Of a stretch of DNA of 40,746 nucleotides, positions 13,610 through 22,593 are shown one piece after another (positions within the stretch are counted from its first letter, which is position 1; each line of letters starts with the position of its first letter). The DNA is from a virus. Location: the IMG/VR virus record IMGVR_UViG_3300034774_000063, positions 1 to 40,746 of that record; one strand, written 5' to 3'. The position numbers and the translations under genes are program-made. The notes beneath the pieces are model-generated. The model had not been told where the DNA came from and searched no databases. It saw nothing but the letters and a program-made list of their open reading frames with translations.

Positions 13610-14483
13610 ACCATTCATAAGTAGCTCTTAGTCCATCTTTATATGGAGTAAATTCAAAAGAGGGTAACAACTTCTTTAACTCGTCGTTAACTGCGTCCTT
13701 TCTAAATTGTCCTGGCAAATACCCATTGAAAGAAAAAGAAGAATTCGATCCCACAACTTCTTTGCATAGAGAAGCCATTTCCTTAATATTGATTGTTTCA
13801 TCAGGGGAGATAATAACAGGAGTGTCGGTGTGGTGCTTATCCAGAAGCTCAGGAATTGCTCTGCATAAATCATCAATAAACAAAAACTGTCTAATAGTAT
13901 CCCCTGTCCCCCAAAACTCTAAAGCTTCTCCATTGGCTTCACGAAATTTCTTTAATGCAGCAGGGATAAAGTGAGAAGTCTCTGGATCAAAGTTATCCTC
14001 AGGTCCGTATAAGTTGGTAGGACTAAAACAAGAATAATCTAACCCGTACTGCTTTCTATATGCCATAATTTGGACATACAAAGCTCTCTTGGTAAACCCG
14101 TAAGCTAAATTAGTTTCTGCTGGGGGTCCACTCATGATACTAGATTCATCGAAAGGATACTCAACCTCGTCAGGAAAAGCACAAGTACTCAAACATGCTA
14201 AGAGCCGTTTAATTCCTGCGGCTTTAGCTGCCCTTACTACATGTGTGTTGATCAATACATTCGCATCATAAAAATCAGCAGGGTGTTTAGCATTGTCTTG
14301 AATCCCTCCTACACGGGCAGCAAGATGAACTAGAGCATCAGGGCTTTCTGTCCTAAAAAAGGCTAAGGTATCATCGTAAGACATAAAATCTACATCCTTT
14401 GAGGACACATAGACCCAATCAGGCTTAACTAGCTTAAGCCTTTCTCCTAAAAATCCTGTTCCACCTGTAACTAATACTTTCAT
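13581..14483 (-). CDS. fcl: GDP-L-fucose synthase (3,5-epimerase/4-reductase)
   Basis: A 300-residue enzyme that turns GDP-4-keto-6-deoxymannose into GDP-L-fucose. MKVLVTGGTGFLGERL is the NAD(P)-binding motif and LAYGFTKRALY holds the catalytic Tyr and Lys. CLSTCAFPDEVEYPF, SPTNLYGPEDNFDP, SHFIPAALKKF and WGTGDTIRQFLFIDD are specific to the Fcl/WcaG family. The start at 14483 forms a TAATG overlap with the upstream stop and is preferred to 14498. Next to gmd it makes a complete two-step GDP-fucose pathway. Confidence 0.95.
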   Translation of the reverse strand: MKVLVTGGTGFLGERLKLVKPDWVYVSSKDVDFMSYDDTLAFFRTESPDALVHLAARVGGIQDNAKHPADFYDANVLINTHVVRAAKAAGIKRLLACLSTCAFPDEVEYPFDESSIMSGPPAETNLAYGFTKRALYVQIMAYRKQYGLDYSCFSPTNLYGPEDNFDPETSHFIPAALKKFREANGEALEFWGTGDTIRQFLFIDDLCRAIPELLDKHHTDTPVIISPDETINIKEMASLCKEVVGSNSSFSFNGYLPGQFRKDAVNDELKKLLPSFEFTPYKDGLRATYEWYETSINNGN

Positions 14484-15169
14484 TATGTTTTCTTCCAAAA
14501 AATGCTAGGAAAAGCGGGAGGATTATCTATAAGAACTATAGGATCTTCAATACCCTGCTGCGACCTATAATGGTCAACAGCAAGTTTGCATGGTCCTAAA
14601 CCGTAATCATCAATAATACACAAACCACCCTTTTCCAATTTAGGATATAGATGTTCTAATACATCTATAGTGCTTTCATACATATCCCCGTCAAGACGCA
14701 ACACAGCAATCTTGTCTATAGTATTCACAGGCATAGTATCCTTAAATAATCCTTTAACCAAGAGTACATTGTCATCTAAAAGGTTAAAGCGTTCGAAATT
14801 AGTCTTAACCTCTTCTAATGAAACGGCTAACCCTGCGATAGCATGGTGCCTATCTCCTGCGTCAGCAGGATACTTCTCTGCATTGCCCATAGGAAGTCCC
14901 TCAAACGAGTCGAACCCCCAAACCTTTCTATCCTCATCAAGATCTTTTAATACAGCAGTTGCCAAAATACAAGCACCTCCTCGCCAAATACCCGTCTCAA
15001 CAAAATCTCCCTTAATACCTTCAAGGACTACTTCACGAATACAATCCTCTATATTTTGCAAGGTCTTTCTAGGTAGCATCGTGATTTCATCGGAGCCGAA
15101 GCTAGGGGGTCGGTCTGCTGCTCTTCCACGCTCACCTAATAATTCATTTTTAAGTTCTTCTAAATTCAT
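14483..15169 (-). CDS. TylF/MycF-type O-methyltransferase
   Basis: A 228-residue class I methyltransferase. GDFVETGIWRGGACILA is the SAM-binding region, VWGFDSFEGLP the acidic loop, and LRLDGDMYESTIDVLEHLYP followed by GGLCIIDDYG carries the metal-binding aspartates of the MycF/TylF sugar O-methyltransferases. Members methylate hydroxyls on deoxysugars. The ATG overlaps the upstream stop as ATGA, with AAAGGA as ribosome-binding site. Confidence 0.9.
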   Translation of the reverse strand: MNLEELKNELLGERGRAADRPPSFGSDEITMLPRKTLQNIEDCIREVVLEGIKGDFVETGIWRGGACILATAVLKDLDEDRKVWGFDSFEGLPMGNAEKYPADAGDRHHAIAGLAVSLEEVKTNFERFNLLDDNVLLVKGLFKDTMPVNTIDKIAVLRLDGDMYESTIDVLEHLYPKLEKGGLCIIDDYGLGPCKLAVDHYRSQQGIEDPIVLIDNPPAFPSIFWKKT

Positions 15170-15723
15170 AATAATATCCTTTTTTTAATAAAGGATAAGG
15201 AAGGATAGGTATCATTTAAAATCTCATACCCATACTTACTTTTTAAAGGAAACATCTTTGGTTTAGAAAACTTATTCATCCACCAACATTCGTCTCTTGT
15301 CTCTGTCCCCCCTTCAAAGAGTACAGGGCATTCTAACTGATAAAATATAGGTAACAAGTCTCCATTATTATTAATATCCACATGTAAAAGATCCACAAAG
15401 CGGCTTTCCTTCTCTTTAACCCAAGTGAGAAAATCTCCTCGTTTTAGCTCTACAAATTCAGATACTCCATATTGTTCTAAAGTTTCTTCAACAGCTTTCA
15501 AGTTCTGACCGTGACCAAAAGGAGCATCTTCCCACAGGTCGTAAGCCAATATTGTGCCACTTCCTACCTCTTTGAGAGCTTGCGCCATACATACAGTAGA
15601 GTACCCATTAAGAACTCCAAATTCTGCTATAACTTTAGGCTTATGTTTTAAAACATAATCATATAAAGTTTTTCCTATTCCTGTCCCGAAATAAGAAGAT
15701 TGAAGACTGGGTTCTTTATACAA
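15166..15723 (-). CDS. Class I SAM-dependent methyltransferase (MT_24-like)
   Basis: A 185-residue protein: VIAEFGVLNGYSTVCMAQAL is the SAM-binding motif, TILAYDLWED the acidic loop, and VDLLHVDINNNGD the following acidic strand. It resembles methyltransferases found in polysaccharide clusters. Translation appears to start at TTG (15723), two bases after the aminotransferase stop. The position between an aminotransferase and a TylF-type enzyme suggests a sugar substrate; the methylated atom is unknown. Confidence 0.75.
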   Translation of the reverse strand: MYKEPSLQSSYFGTGIGKTLYDYVLKHKPKVIAEFGVLNGYSTVCMAQALKEVGSGTILAYDLWEDAPFGHGQNLKAVEETLEQYGVSEFVELKRGDFLTWVKEKESRFVDLLHVDINNNGDLLPIFYQLECPVLFEGGTETRDECWWMNKFSKPKMFPLKSKYGYEILNDTYPSLSFIKKRILL

Positions 15724-15724
15724 A

Positions 15725-16861
15725 TTACCACCCCGCCTTAATACACTCTACGATATAATTTCTATCCTTTTCTGTTACCCACCATCCATTAGGAATACAA
15801 ATCATTTCAGAGGAAATCTTATCAAGGTTGGGTAAGAAAGATTTAAACTCTGATACACACGAATGCTTGTCATTCCTCTCATGAACTCTACTAGCCATAA
15901 TCCCCTTATTACTCATATGTCTCATAAAATTATCTCGATCTTTAACCTTAATGGTATAGATCCAATCAGAGGACCAAGCTCGGGAGTCTCTCTTTAACAA
16001 AGTAACTCCCTCTACATCTTGAAGTTCTTTTTGATAAAACTCAGCATTATCATGATGTTTTTGAATATTATCTAATGCTTCAGGAAGATTGTGTATTCCT
16101 ATTACCGCATTGATATCATTCATATGAAACTTATATCCCCACTCCAAAATGTCATCTTCACATCTAAAATCTTTGGAGTTAGTCTCTCTATCAATGCCAT
16201 ACCATCTTAAAAGTTTAGACCTGTTATAAAGCTCTTGATGGGGGAGAATTAATATACCACCATCACCACTTGTAAAGTGTTTAATTGCTTGGAAACTATA
16301 AAAGGCTAGATTGCCATGATTTCCTAACAGTTTGCCATTAAACCTAGTGCCAAATGAATGAGCGCAATCCTCAATAATCGCTGGTTTAAATCCAAAAAGA
16401 TCCTTAGCTCTTTGTTGAATTTCTTTTAGACGGTCAAGATCCACAGGATTGCCACCCCAATGAACCACTAGAATCGCTTTAGTCTTTTTTGTAATCTTTC
16501 TTTCTAAATCATCTAAATCCATATTACAAGTCTCTGGGTCAACATCTACCCACTTGATACTGTAACCATTAGCTAGGATAGGCCAATTCGTTGCTGTACA
16601 AGTGAGTGGAGTAGCTAAAACCTCGTCACCATCCTCCATCCCTTCCCACTCTTGGTGTGGCTTACGAATAAGATGTAACGCTAAGTGGTCACTTGCAGTA
16701 GCCGAATTTGTTGTAACCAACAGATGATTATGAAAATGATCTTTTAGAAGCTTCTCAAACTCTTCAACTTTTGGACCTTGACCAATAAAGCCTGACATAA
16801 GAACTTTATTAAGTGGCTCTAGGACTTTTTCACTCATAAAAACTTTAAATAATGGTATCAT
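15725..16861 (-). CDS. DegT/DnrJ/EryC1 PLP-dependent sugar aminotransferase
   Basis: A 378-residue fold-type I aminotransferase. The N-terminal MSGFIGQGPKVEEFE and SATASDHLALHL bind the cofactor phosphate and substrate. EDCAHSFG (Asp165) contacts the pyridine nitrogen, and Lys194 in FQAIKHFTSGDGG is the predicted Schiff-base lysine. These enzymes aminate nucleotide-linked keto-sugars. The product of the neighbouring gmd (GDP-4-keto-6-deoxymannose) is the known substrate for GDP-perosamine synthases, so a second GDP-sugar branch is possible but unproven. ATGA overlap with the upstream gene. Confidence 0.9.
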   Translation of the reverse strand: MIPLFKVFMSEKVLEPLNKVLMSGFIGQGPKVEEFEKLLKDHFHNHLLVTTNSATASDHLALHLIRKPHQEWEGMEDGDEVLATPLTCTATNWPILANGYSIKWVDVDPETCNMDLDDLERKITKKTKAILVVHWGGNPVDLDRLKEIQQRAKDLFGFKPAIIEDCAHSFGTRFNGKLLGNHGNLAFYSFQAIKHFTSGDGGILILPHQELYNRSKLLRWYGIDRETNSKDFRCEDDILEWGYKFHMNDINAVIGIHNLPEALDNIQKHHDNAEFYQKELQDVEGVTLLKRDSRAWSSDWIYTIKVKDRDNFMRHMSNKGIMASRVHERNDKHSCVSEFKSFLPNLDKISSEMICIPNGWWVTEKDRNYIVECIKAGW

Positions 16862-17625
16862 AATAAATTAAGTCTCTTCGCTCGTTCAAATATAATAGGA
16901 AAATCTTCTTCAATTATATTTTTTTTACTGAGGTGTTTTGTTATACAATATCGAGTGTCCTCCTCTACAACAGCAGGATTAATTTCAGTGTTAGTAATCC
17001 CTCCCGCTCTCAAACGGGTAACTATACAAGGATCGTATACTAAGGCTGGATACCCCACTCGTTCCCACATCCTATAATAGAATTCCACATCCATTAACCA
17101 TACTAAAAACTCATTAAAATATTCAAAAATATTACGATACAGTACCACGCTGGGGGTGCCTAGAGTATTATATCCCTTAACCCATTCACCAGCAGATGTT
17201 GGGAGGTAGGCAGGGTGGTGGTGGTGTAGGACTTCGATAAGATCCTCTGTACAATGGAGAGTCGCCGCAGCAACCCAACCTGCCGAAGAAGAGAGCATTG
17301 CTTCCATCATCTTTTCAAGTGCTTCTTTTCCGTTGAAAAAATCATCTTGAAGCATAGGTTTGATATACTCCCCTGTCGCCAACTTAATAGCATTATTTAA
17401 ATTAGCTTCACAGGAACCTCTATTCTGTTTATTATAGTGATGAACTATATTCATAGAATAAGTATCGCACAGTTCTTTTAATACCGCATCTTCTGAGTGA
17501 TCTGAAATAATAATTTCAACATCAGTGTATGTCTGTATAGAAATAGAATCAAGAAGAGTTTTAAGATAACTCTCTCCGTTTCCCCCGCAAGCGAAGGTAG
17601 GAATACAAATAGAAACCTTAACCAA
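16858..17625 (-). CDS. Family 2 glycosyltransferase
   Basis: A 255-residue GT-A enzyme: VSICIPTFACGGNGESYL, YTDVEIIISDHSED, NRGSCEANLNNAIKLATG and MLQDDFFNG in the place of the usual DxD metal site. The second half has the acceptor-side features LMDVEFYYRMWERVG and CIVTRLRAGGITN. It starts at TTG 17625, overlapping the upstream stop by eight bases. Its sugar and acceptor are unknown. Confidence 0.87.
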   Translation of the reverse strand: MVKVSICIPTFACGGNGESYLKTLLDSISIQTYTDVEIIISDHSEDAVLKELCDTYSMNIVHHYNKQNRGSCEANLNNAIKLATGEYIKPMLQDDFFNGKEALEKMMEAMLSSSAGWVAAATLHCTEDLIEVLHHHHPAYLPTSAGEWVKGYNTLGTPSVVLYRNIFEYFNEFLVWLMDVEFYYRMWERVGYPALVYDPCIVTRLRAGGITNTEINPAVVEEDTRYCITKHLSKKNIIEEDFPIIFERAKRLNLL

Positions 17626-18772
17626 TGTTTTTCACTCCGTATACTACAGGGTGGTCATAGCTAGTAGGGCCATAATCCACTCTCTTTACCGAATACCCAT
17701 ACTTTTGTATAAGCTCCTCTGCGCGAGTGATGGAACTATCTCTTCCCAACTGTCCCCCGTGACCATTATTAGCCTGTAAGAAAATCTCTGGTGTGTGTTC
17801 ACTTACATCTCTAATAATCTCTTCCATGCGCTGTGCGCCCAGATGGTATAAAACACAACAAGAAAAGAAGATATCATACCTTTCTTTCGTAAAATCGTGA
17901 GTCATTAAATCTGTTTCATAAAAGTTTACATGTGGAAATTTTTTTCCATAATAATCCTCACACAAGTTCTTAACAAAGTATGCCTGTTGAGGAACACTCT
18001 GAGAACCTATGTTGTGATTGTTGGGTTGAACTATGTCTGGTCCCCTATCAAAACCATCTACTCTTTTGGCTCCTAACCTTCCCATTTCTATAGAAAAAAT
18101 ACCAATATTAGCTCCTATATCACAGACTGTTTTTCCTGTTAAATCAGGTAGATTAGGTTTAATAATTAACTCCCACTTTTTATATCCCATAGTATCATCT
18201 TCTAACGACTCAATCCTATTAGTAAAAGTAGGATAAGTTCTAGCAGGAATTGATATAGGCCCTAAGGTAAAACAAGAGTACCACTCTGGGAAAGTATCTT
18301 TATGCTGGTTAATATATGATTCTATATTAGCAGGAATGTGGGTCTTATGATTAGTCGGTGCAACCCGTAAAACAGGAGCGTGAGTAATCCCCAGTTGTGT
18401 TAAGAGGGATGCTCGATGAACTCCATCTCTAATGATATAATCATCATGTATAATGAAGCTATCTTCTCCTGCATATCCGTTATACTTTTTATGCGAAGAA
18501 TCTAGGTAATCTAATTCACTGTTAATTAGATACTCAAAACTTGATATAGACTCATTATACTCATTAGGATGATCTTCCCGTAAAAAATCTAAGTAGGGTT
18601 GTTTATTTCCTAAGACATATTGATAATGAGGGGTTTCTTTTATGGGAGTAATAGTTCCTCGCTTATCAGTTACTTTAAGCTTATTTATCTCAATAATATG
18701 TGGATGGTTGTCTCCCCTATAATCATCAATATGACTTCGCATTACTGCTTCGTTTCTAGTATACCCTTTCAT
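17618..18772 (-). CDS. ParB-like domain fused to a class I methyltransferase
   Basis: A 384-residue protein. The first half contains IIEINKLKV and a ParB/sulfiredoxin-like motif IIRDGVHRASLLTQLG. From about residue 180 a methyltransferase follows: LTGKTVCDIGANIGIFSIEM (SAM site), VDGFDRG, YDIFFSCCVLYHLG and EIFLQANNGHGG. The start at 18772 makes an ATGA overlap with the fucosyltransferase stop; a longer upstream start at 18838 would lie in that gene. Such fusions occur in phage and bacterial polysaccharide clusters, but their role is not established. It might sense or bind a partner and methylate the glycan. Confidence 0.72.
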   Translation of the reverse strand: MKGYTRNEAVMRSHIDDYRGDNHPHIIEINKLKVTDKRGTITPIKETPHYQYVLGNKQPYLDFLREDHPNEYNESISSFEYLINSELDYLDSSHKKYNGYAGEDSFIIHDDYIIRDGVHRASLLTQLGITHAPVLRVAPTNHKTHIPANIESYINQHKDTFPEWYSCFTLGPISIPARTYPTFTNRIESLEDDTMGYKKWELIIKPNLPDLTGKTVCDIGANIGIFSIEMGRLGAKRVDGFDRGPDIVQPNNHNIGSQSVPQQAYFVKNLCEDYYGKKFPHVNFYETDLMTHDFTKERYDIFFSCCVLYHLGAQRMEEIIRDVSEHTPEIFLQANNGHGGQLGRDSSITRAEELIQKYGYSVKRVDYGPTSYDHPVVYGVKNIG

Positions 18773-19491
18773 ATTACTAACCAATCCTCTACATATAAGT
18801 CCTGTGTCTGCATATGAGAATATGCAGGGCCAAACCACTTAGCAGGAGCTACTACTCTTTTATCTTTATTGTGACCTAACCACGCAGACCACCAACTAAA
18901 GCTGCTGTTAGCTATAATATGATGTTCACACCAACTCATAAGCTCTAACTCCTGTGAAGCATCTTCAAGTAGAGACACTTGAACATTATCTTGTTTAAAA
19001 TTTTCCTTACACCATTTCTTATCATCTGTACACACTAGGAAGTTATATCCTTTGAACTCTGACATTGCTCTATTATAGTAATCCATAGAGCAGAGAGGGT
19101 GGTGGTTAGGGTGTTTCATATAATCTCCTCTTCGCACATGAATACTTACCGTATTCTCTAGTAGAGTAAACTGTTGGGGGTTTCTAAAAGAAAATTCCTT
19201 CTTCACTTCCTCCCTACAGTCCTCGAAATATTTTTCAGACTGAAAGTAACCATGCAGTACCAAATCCTTAACATCTATAGGAAGTGGGGAAAAATGAAAT
19301 CCCGCTTCTCGTAAAATAGGAGCAGAATGTTCACGGATATTAGCCGATAAAGGAAATATATCATGAAGATTTGGGCTCTTAGCAGGAAAAGCACACGAAA
19401 CACCTATGCGTTTACTTAAAGCAAAGGTGGCTGCGTACTGAAACATCTGATTTCCTAACCACCCGTAATAACCATCCTTAAAAGAAATCAT
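18769..19491 (-). CDS. Family GT11 alpha-1,2-fucosyltransferase
   Basis: A 240-residue enzyme predicted to transfer fucose from GDP-fucose. The GT11 signatures are clear: WLGNQMFQYAATFAL near the N-terminus, LHGYFQSEKYF, the GDP-binding HVRRGDY at 118-124, and IIANSSFSWWSAWLG with VVAPAKWFG near the C-terminus. Length is slightly under typical bacterial members. Together with gmd and fcl in the same operon it gives a full route from GDP-mannose to a fucosylated product. ATGA overlap with the upstream gene. Confidence 0.94.
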   Translation of the reverse strand: MISFKDGYYGWLGNQMFQYAATFALSKRIGVSCAFPAKSPNLHDIFPLSANIREHSAPILREAGFHFSPLPIDVKDLVLHGYFQSEKYFEDCREEVKKEFSFRNPQQFTLLENTVSIHVRRGDYMKHPNHHPLCSMDYYNRAMSEFKGYNFLVCTDDKKWCKENFKQDNVQVSLLEDASQELELMSWCEHHIIANSSFSWWSAWLGHNKDKRVVAPAKWFGPAYSHMQTQDLYVEDWLVI

Positions 19492-20081
19492 GTATTCAAT
19501 ACAATATTAGTATCATTGGGTAAGCCTTCTTGATAAACCATAGGTTTATTAGGAGTAAGAACAATAAACTCTTTTTGAATTTTTGCCATCCCCAAATCAA
19601 AAGGTATATTTTCATTTAAACATGTCTCAATTATATTACTAGCTGCTTTTATAAAGTCTTCATTAAGATATAAAATAGCATGGGTGGAACACATATTAAA
19701 AACTCTCTTCCAAGAAGATGTATATTGAGAGGCCAAAACACAATCATTAAAAGCTCTAGTTGGGTTCAAAGGAAGACGACCCCAGCGGGAAGCTCCTAAG
19801 TAGATTGCATCAGCTTCGTCTGGTATCTCTAAAATAGGATTCCAATCCTCGGTAAAAACCACATCATCTTCTAAAACAAGCGTATCGGGCGTTATTTGGG
19901 ACAGTATAGAGAAGTGAGACATACCACACCCTACAACTCCTTTACTATGAAGTACTCCAGAAAATCTTTCAAAAGATATTCCTACTAAATCTAATCTTTC
20001 TTTTACAGAAGCCAAGCGTTGAACTTGCGAATCCAGATTAAGTAATAAGCTAGGTACTGCTCTAAGATCTAAGGTCTTCAT
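19488..20081 (-). CDS. Family GT25-like glycosyltransferase
   Basis: A 197-residue protein beginning MKTLDLRAVPSLLLNLDS. QRLASVKERLDLVGISFERF, GCGMSHFSILSQI and LVLEDDVVFTEDW follow the order seen in LPS-type GT25 transferases; EDDV is the metal-binding acidic motif. The start at 20081 is chosen because the longer frame from 20126 only adds sequence overlapping the upstream gene. Sugar and acceptor are unknown. Confidence 0.82.
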   Translation of the reverse strand: MKTLDLRAVPSLLLNLDSQVQRLASVKERLDLVGISFERFSGVLHSKGVVGCGMSHFSILSQITPDTLVLEDDVVFTEDWNPILEIPDEADAIYLGASRWGRLPLNPTRAFNDCVLASQYTSSWKRVFNMCSTHAILYLNEDFIKAASNIIETCLNENIPFDLGMAKIQKEFIVLTPNKPMVYQEGLPNDTNIVLNT

Positions 20082-20703
20082 AATTATTTTTAGATGGGAT
20101 GGTGGACATGTAATATTGCTCCCCATACACTTTATCTTTACCCTTATAATCTGCTCCAGTATAGTGCTGCGGAATAAAATACCAACTGGGGTAAATTCTT
20201 AAAGAAGTATATACATGGTGTTGAACTACCTTAGTTAATAGAGTTGGGCCTACTGTTTCCCATGCAGATCCTGTAGGAAAACCCTTCATAACAGACTCTG
20301 GTACTTTACTAATAGTCTGTATAAGAAAATTCATTAATCTATTTTCTTTAGTGGCTCCTAAATATCCATTTGCCATTAAACCAGTTCTAGTGTATTCATT
20401 TTCCCAACAACAAAACGAATCATTGTCTAATAAAAAATCCTCTAGAGGTTCCAGAGCTTTAGAATCAGCATCAATATAAAACCCCCCTTCATTAAAAAGA
20501 ATCTCATATCTCAAAATATCAGCCTTCCCAGCTAAATCTTTCATAGCATCAAACTGTTCTTGACATTGAAGCTGTGGCATGTTCTCTTCAGTCCATACTT
20601 TATACTCCCAAGTAGGATTCATTTCCTTCCAGGTTTTCATTAAAGAAGAGGGGCGCATAGCCTGATCTCCCAGCCAAATTTGGTGAATAACCTTAGGTAT
20701 CAT
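20062..20703 (-). CDS. Family GT32-like glycosyltransferase (DXD sugar-binding)
   Basis: A 213-residue enzyme: IPKVIHQIWLG at the N-terminus, NPTWEYKVWTEE, and KADILRYEILFNEGGFYIDAD, whose DAD is the metal and nucleotide-sugar site, are diagnostic of the OCH1/GT32 group. A start at 20703 begins directly at the family's usual first residue; 20715 is an alternative. The end overlaps the next gene by 20 bases. Confidence 0.9.
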   Translation of the reverse strand: MIPKVIHQIWLGDQAMRPSSLMKTWKEMNPTWEYKVWTEENMPQLQCQEQFDAMKDLAGKADILRYEILFNEGGFYIDADSKALEPLEDFLLDNDSFCCWENEYTRTGLMANGYLGATKENRLMNFLIQTISKVPESVMKGFPTGSAWETVGPTLLTKVVQHHVYTSLRIYPSWYFIPQHYTGADYKGKDKVYGEQYYMSTIPSKNNYEDLRS

Positions 20704-21340
20704 TTCCTCTCCCATTCACGGATTCAATCCCATCTACATCCTCTAAATGCGGTCTCACAAGATAAATAACTTCTTTAAACCAATCTACTTTATAACCCTT
20801 TTGGGAGCAGGTAAGTATATGAATATAATCAGTTAACCTATTAAACTCTTCTTTAATATTATTCATAAAAGGAATAGCTTCAAAAATACTAGTTCTATAG
20901 GTAGGCATACAAGCATTTCCTTCTACTACTCCCTTCTCGGGCCAAATAGCAAAATCAGTCCCTCTGTATGTTTCTTCTCCTGTTTCTACATTCCTCATTA
21001 TTACATCTCTAGAATATCTTACCCCCCCAACCCAGATATCAACCTCTGGTTTTTCTTGAAGATTTCTACGAATTATATCCCCCGCCCCTGAAACAAAAAC
21101 ATCATCATCATCTAAAAAGGTAATAAAAGGGGTAGTGGCTAGGGCTGCACCGACATTAGCACACATACCTCCATAGTACCCCCACTTCCTTCCTAGTTTA
21201 ACGAGTCTCGCGCCCTGTGCGCTCACCTTAGCCCCATCGCTAACCACTATGACCTTGAACCCCTCTCTCTTCGCAGATCTAATAGCAGCCTTTAGAGAGG
21301 GCCTACCTACAGTCTTAATAATAACAGTTGTCTCACTCAA
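20693..21340 (-). CDS. Family 2 glycosyltransferase
   Basis: A 215-residue GT-A protein: TTVIIKTVGRPSLKAAIRSA, FKVIVVSDG, a Gly-Tyr-rich loop GRKWGYYGGMCANVGAAL, and FITFLDDDDVF with the metal-binding aspartates. The C-terminus is short. It starts at TTG 21340, overlapping the upstream stop by eight bases, with GGAG nearby. Specificity unknown. Confidence 0.85.
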   Translation of the reverse strand: MSETTVIIKTVGRPSLKAAIRSAKREGFKVIVVSDGAKVSAQGARLVKLGRKWGYYGGMCANVGAALATTPFITFLDDDDVFVSGAGDIIRRNLQEKPEVDIWVGGVRYSRDVIMRNVETGEETYRGTDFAIWPEKGVVEGNACMPTYRTSIFEAIPFMNNIKEEFNRLTDYIHILTCSQKGYKVDWFKEVIYLVRPHLEDVDGIESVNGRGNDT

Positions 21341-22553
21341 AACTCCACTCCGTATTAAAGTTCACCCCACTAGTATTCATATCCCTGCTCAGAACTAAAC
21401 CCATAGCTTGTTCGTATAACTCCAACCGATGCTTAGATACTTTGTTTAAATCAAAGTACTCTTCTGTAATTTTATGTAAATTCTCTCCCATCTCTTTTAC
21501 ATGTTCTGGATTTTTAATACACTTAGTTAATACTTTTACCCACTCACTTTTTGGTGCGTCTGGTGGAAGGAGATATCCAGTTTTTCCATTAATAATAGTC
21601 TCATCATAGCAACCAACATCAGATGCAATTAAAGGTACTCTATATCTTCCACACTCAGCCACCTTAATTTCAGACTTAGAATCATTAAAAGCGTTCATTT
21701 GAAGAGGAGCAATAGCTATATCCATCTGAGCGTAAATACCACCATAACTGTCAGGAGATAAGGCATTATAAATCTGCCAATTAGGGGCTCCCTTAAAACC
21801 CGATAACAGAATTTTCTTATAATTTTTCCATACCTGATGCTGCCATTCCTCACTTTTCTTATCTTGGCTAGGAAGAGGAGCCCCATAAAAACCCCAATGA
21901 ACATTTTGTCTACCCACTCTTCCATTCACCATATGGGGTACGCCAGCAAACTCCTTAACATCCTCTTCATGATGTATCCCTCCTGCCCAACCAACCCTTA
22001 TCATTTTTTTACGAGGAGAGGGTCTCTTAGGAACACTCCAACAAGGAAGGTTGTAATCAATAGCATTTTTAACAATAGCTAAAACCCCTCCACAATACTC
22101 CTTAACTCTTTCAGCAAATTTTCTTTGTGTGACTGTAACAAGATCAGCATTAGCATAAATAAACTTAGTAAGATCTTGTAACCCTCTTTCTTTATAAGTA
22201 TCATACAACCGATGACCCTTATATAAATCAGTAAGTAGATCATCTGTATCATAATGAACAAACTTACCAAACTCTTTTGCTTTACCTACTAATCTAGCTG
22301 TGTAAGGTCCACCCCAATTAGAGATATTATTGGTCCAAACAATATCAGCCCATTTCATATCCTCAAAATCCCAATTCTCTTTCCACTTTCCTTGATTAGG
22401 CCCATCTACTTCGATGCCTAAAGGATTTAAATTAAAGCGCATCTCTACTTTATCAGGATAAAGCTCAACGAGCTTCTTAATAGGAGCAATCACTCGATAG
22501 TACGCGCACCCTCCTTCGTTTGCAGGGCTGGCTAGTATTCTTAATTTTTTCAT
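21333..22553 (-). CDS. Family GT4-like (GT-B) glycosyltransferase
   Basis: A 406-residue GT-B protein and first gene of the glycan cluster. The N-terminal domain carries GGCAYYRVIAPIKKL, and the C-terminal domain has IRVGWAGGIHH, then DSKSEIKVAECGRYRVPLIA and IINGKTGYLLPP, which match the donor-binding region of GT4. The ATG at 22553 starts directly at MKKLRILASPANEGG; a start at 22574 would lie in the terminator hairpin and is rejected. No Shine-Dalgarno sequence is evident. Confidence 0.88.
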   Translation of the reverse strand: MKKLRILASPANEGGCAYYRVIAPIKKLVELYPDKVEMRFNLNPLGIEVDGPNQGKWKENWDFEDMKWADIVWTNNISNWGGPYTARLVGKAKEFGKFVHYDTDDLLTDLYKGHRLYDTYKERGLQDLTKFIYANADLVTVTQRKFAERVKEYCGGVLAIVKNAIDYNLPCWSVPKRPSPRKKMIRVGWAGGIHHEEDVKEFAGVPHMVNGRVGRQNVHWGFYGAPLPSQDKKSEEWQHQVWKNYKKILLSGFKGAPNWQIYNALSPDSYGGIYAQMDIAIAPLQMNAFNDSKSEIKVAECGRYRVPLIASDVGCYDETIINGKTGYLLPPDAPKSEWVKVLTKCIKNPEHVKEMGENLHKITEEYFDLNKVSKHRLELYEQAMGLVLSRDMNTSGVNFNTEWSFE

Positions 22554-22557
22554 GGTA

Positions 22558-22593
22558 TAAAAACAGGAAGGCACCCAAGACAGATGCCTTCCT
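22558..22593 (-). terminator. Terminator after the lipoprotein gene
   Basis: On the minus strand AGGAAGGCA (22593-22585) pairs perfectly with TGCCTTCCT (22573-22565); after one G there is a run of five T residues (22563-22559). The 5' arm begins inside the CTATAATA box at 22593-22600, so transcripts reading through from the lipoprotein gene form the full hairpin, whereas transcripts started at the box would not. Confidence 0.85.

Noticed and set aside
14670-15188. Plus-strand frame of 172 codons
   Set aside because: It is antisense to the TylF-type methyltransferase, whose motifs are complete; Ser-rich composition without motifs.
19071-19078. TATTATAG inside the fucosyltransferase gene
   Set aside because: It encodes conserved residues (Tyr-Tyr-Asn) and is not near a start codon, so it is probably coincidental.
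22554-22574. Upstream start for the first glycosyltransferase gene
   Set aside because: It lies in the terminator stem; the ATG at 22553 begins the conserved N-terminus.
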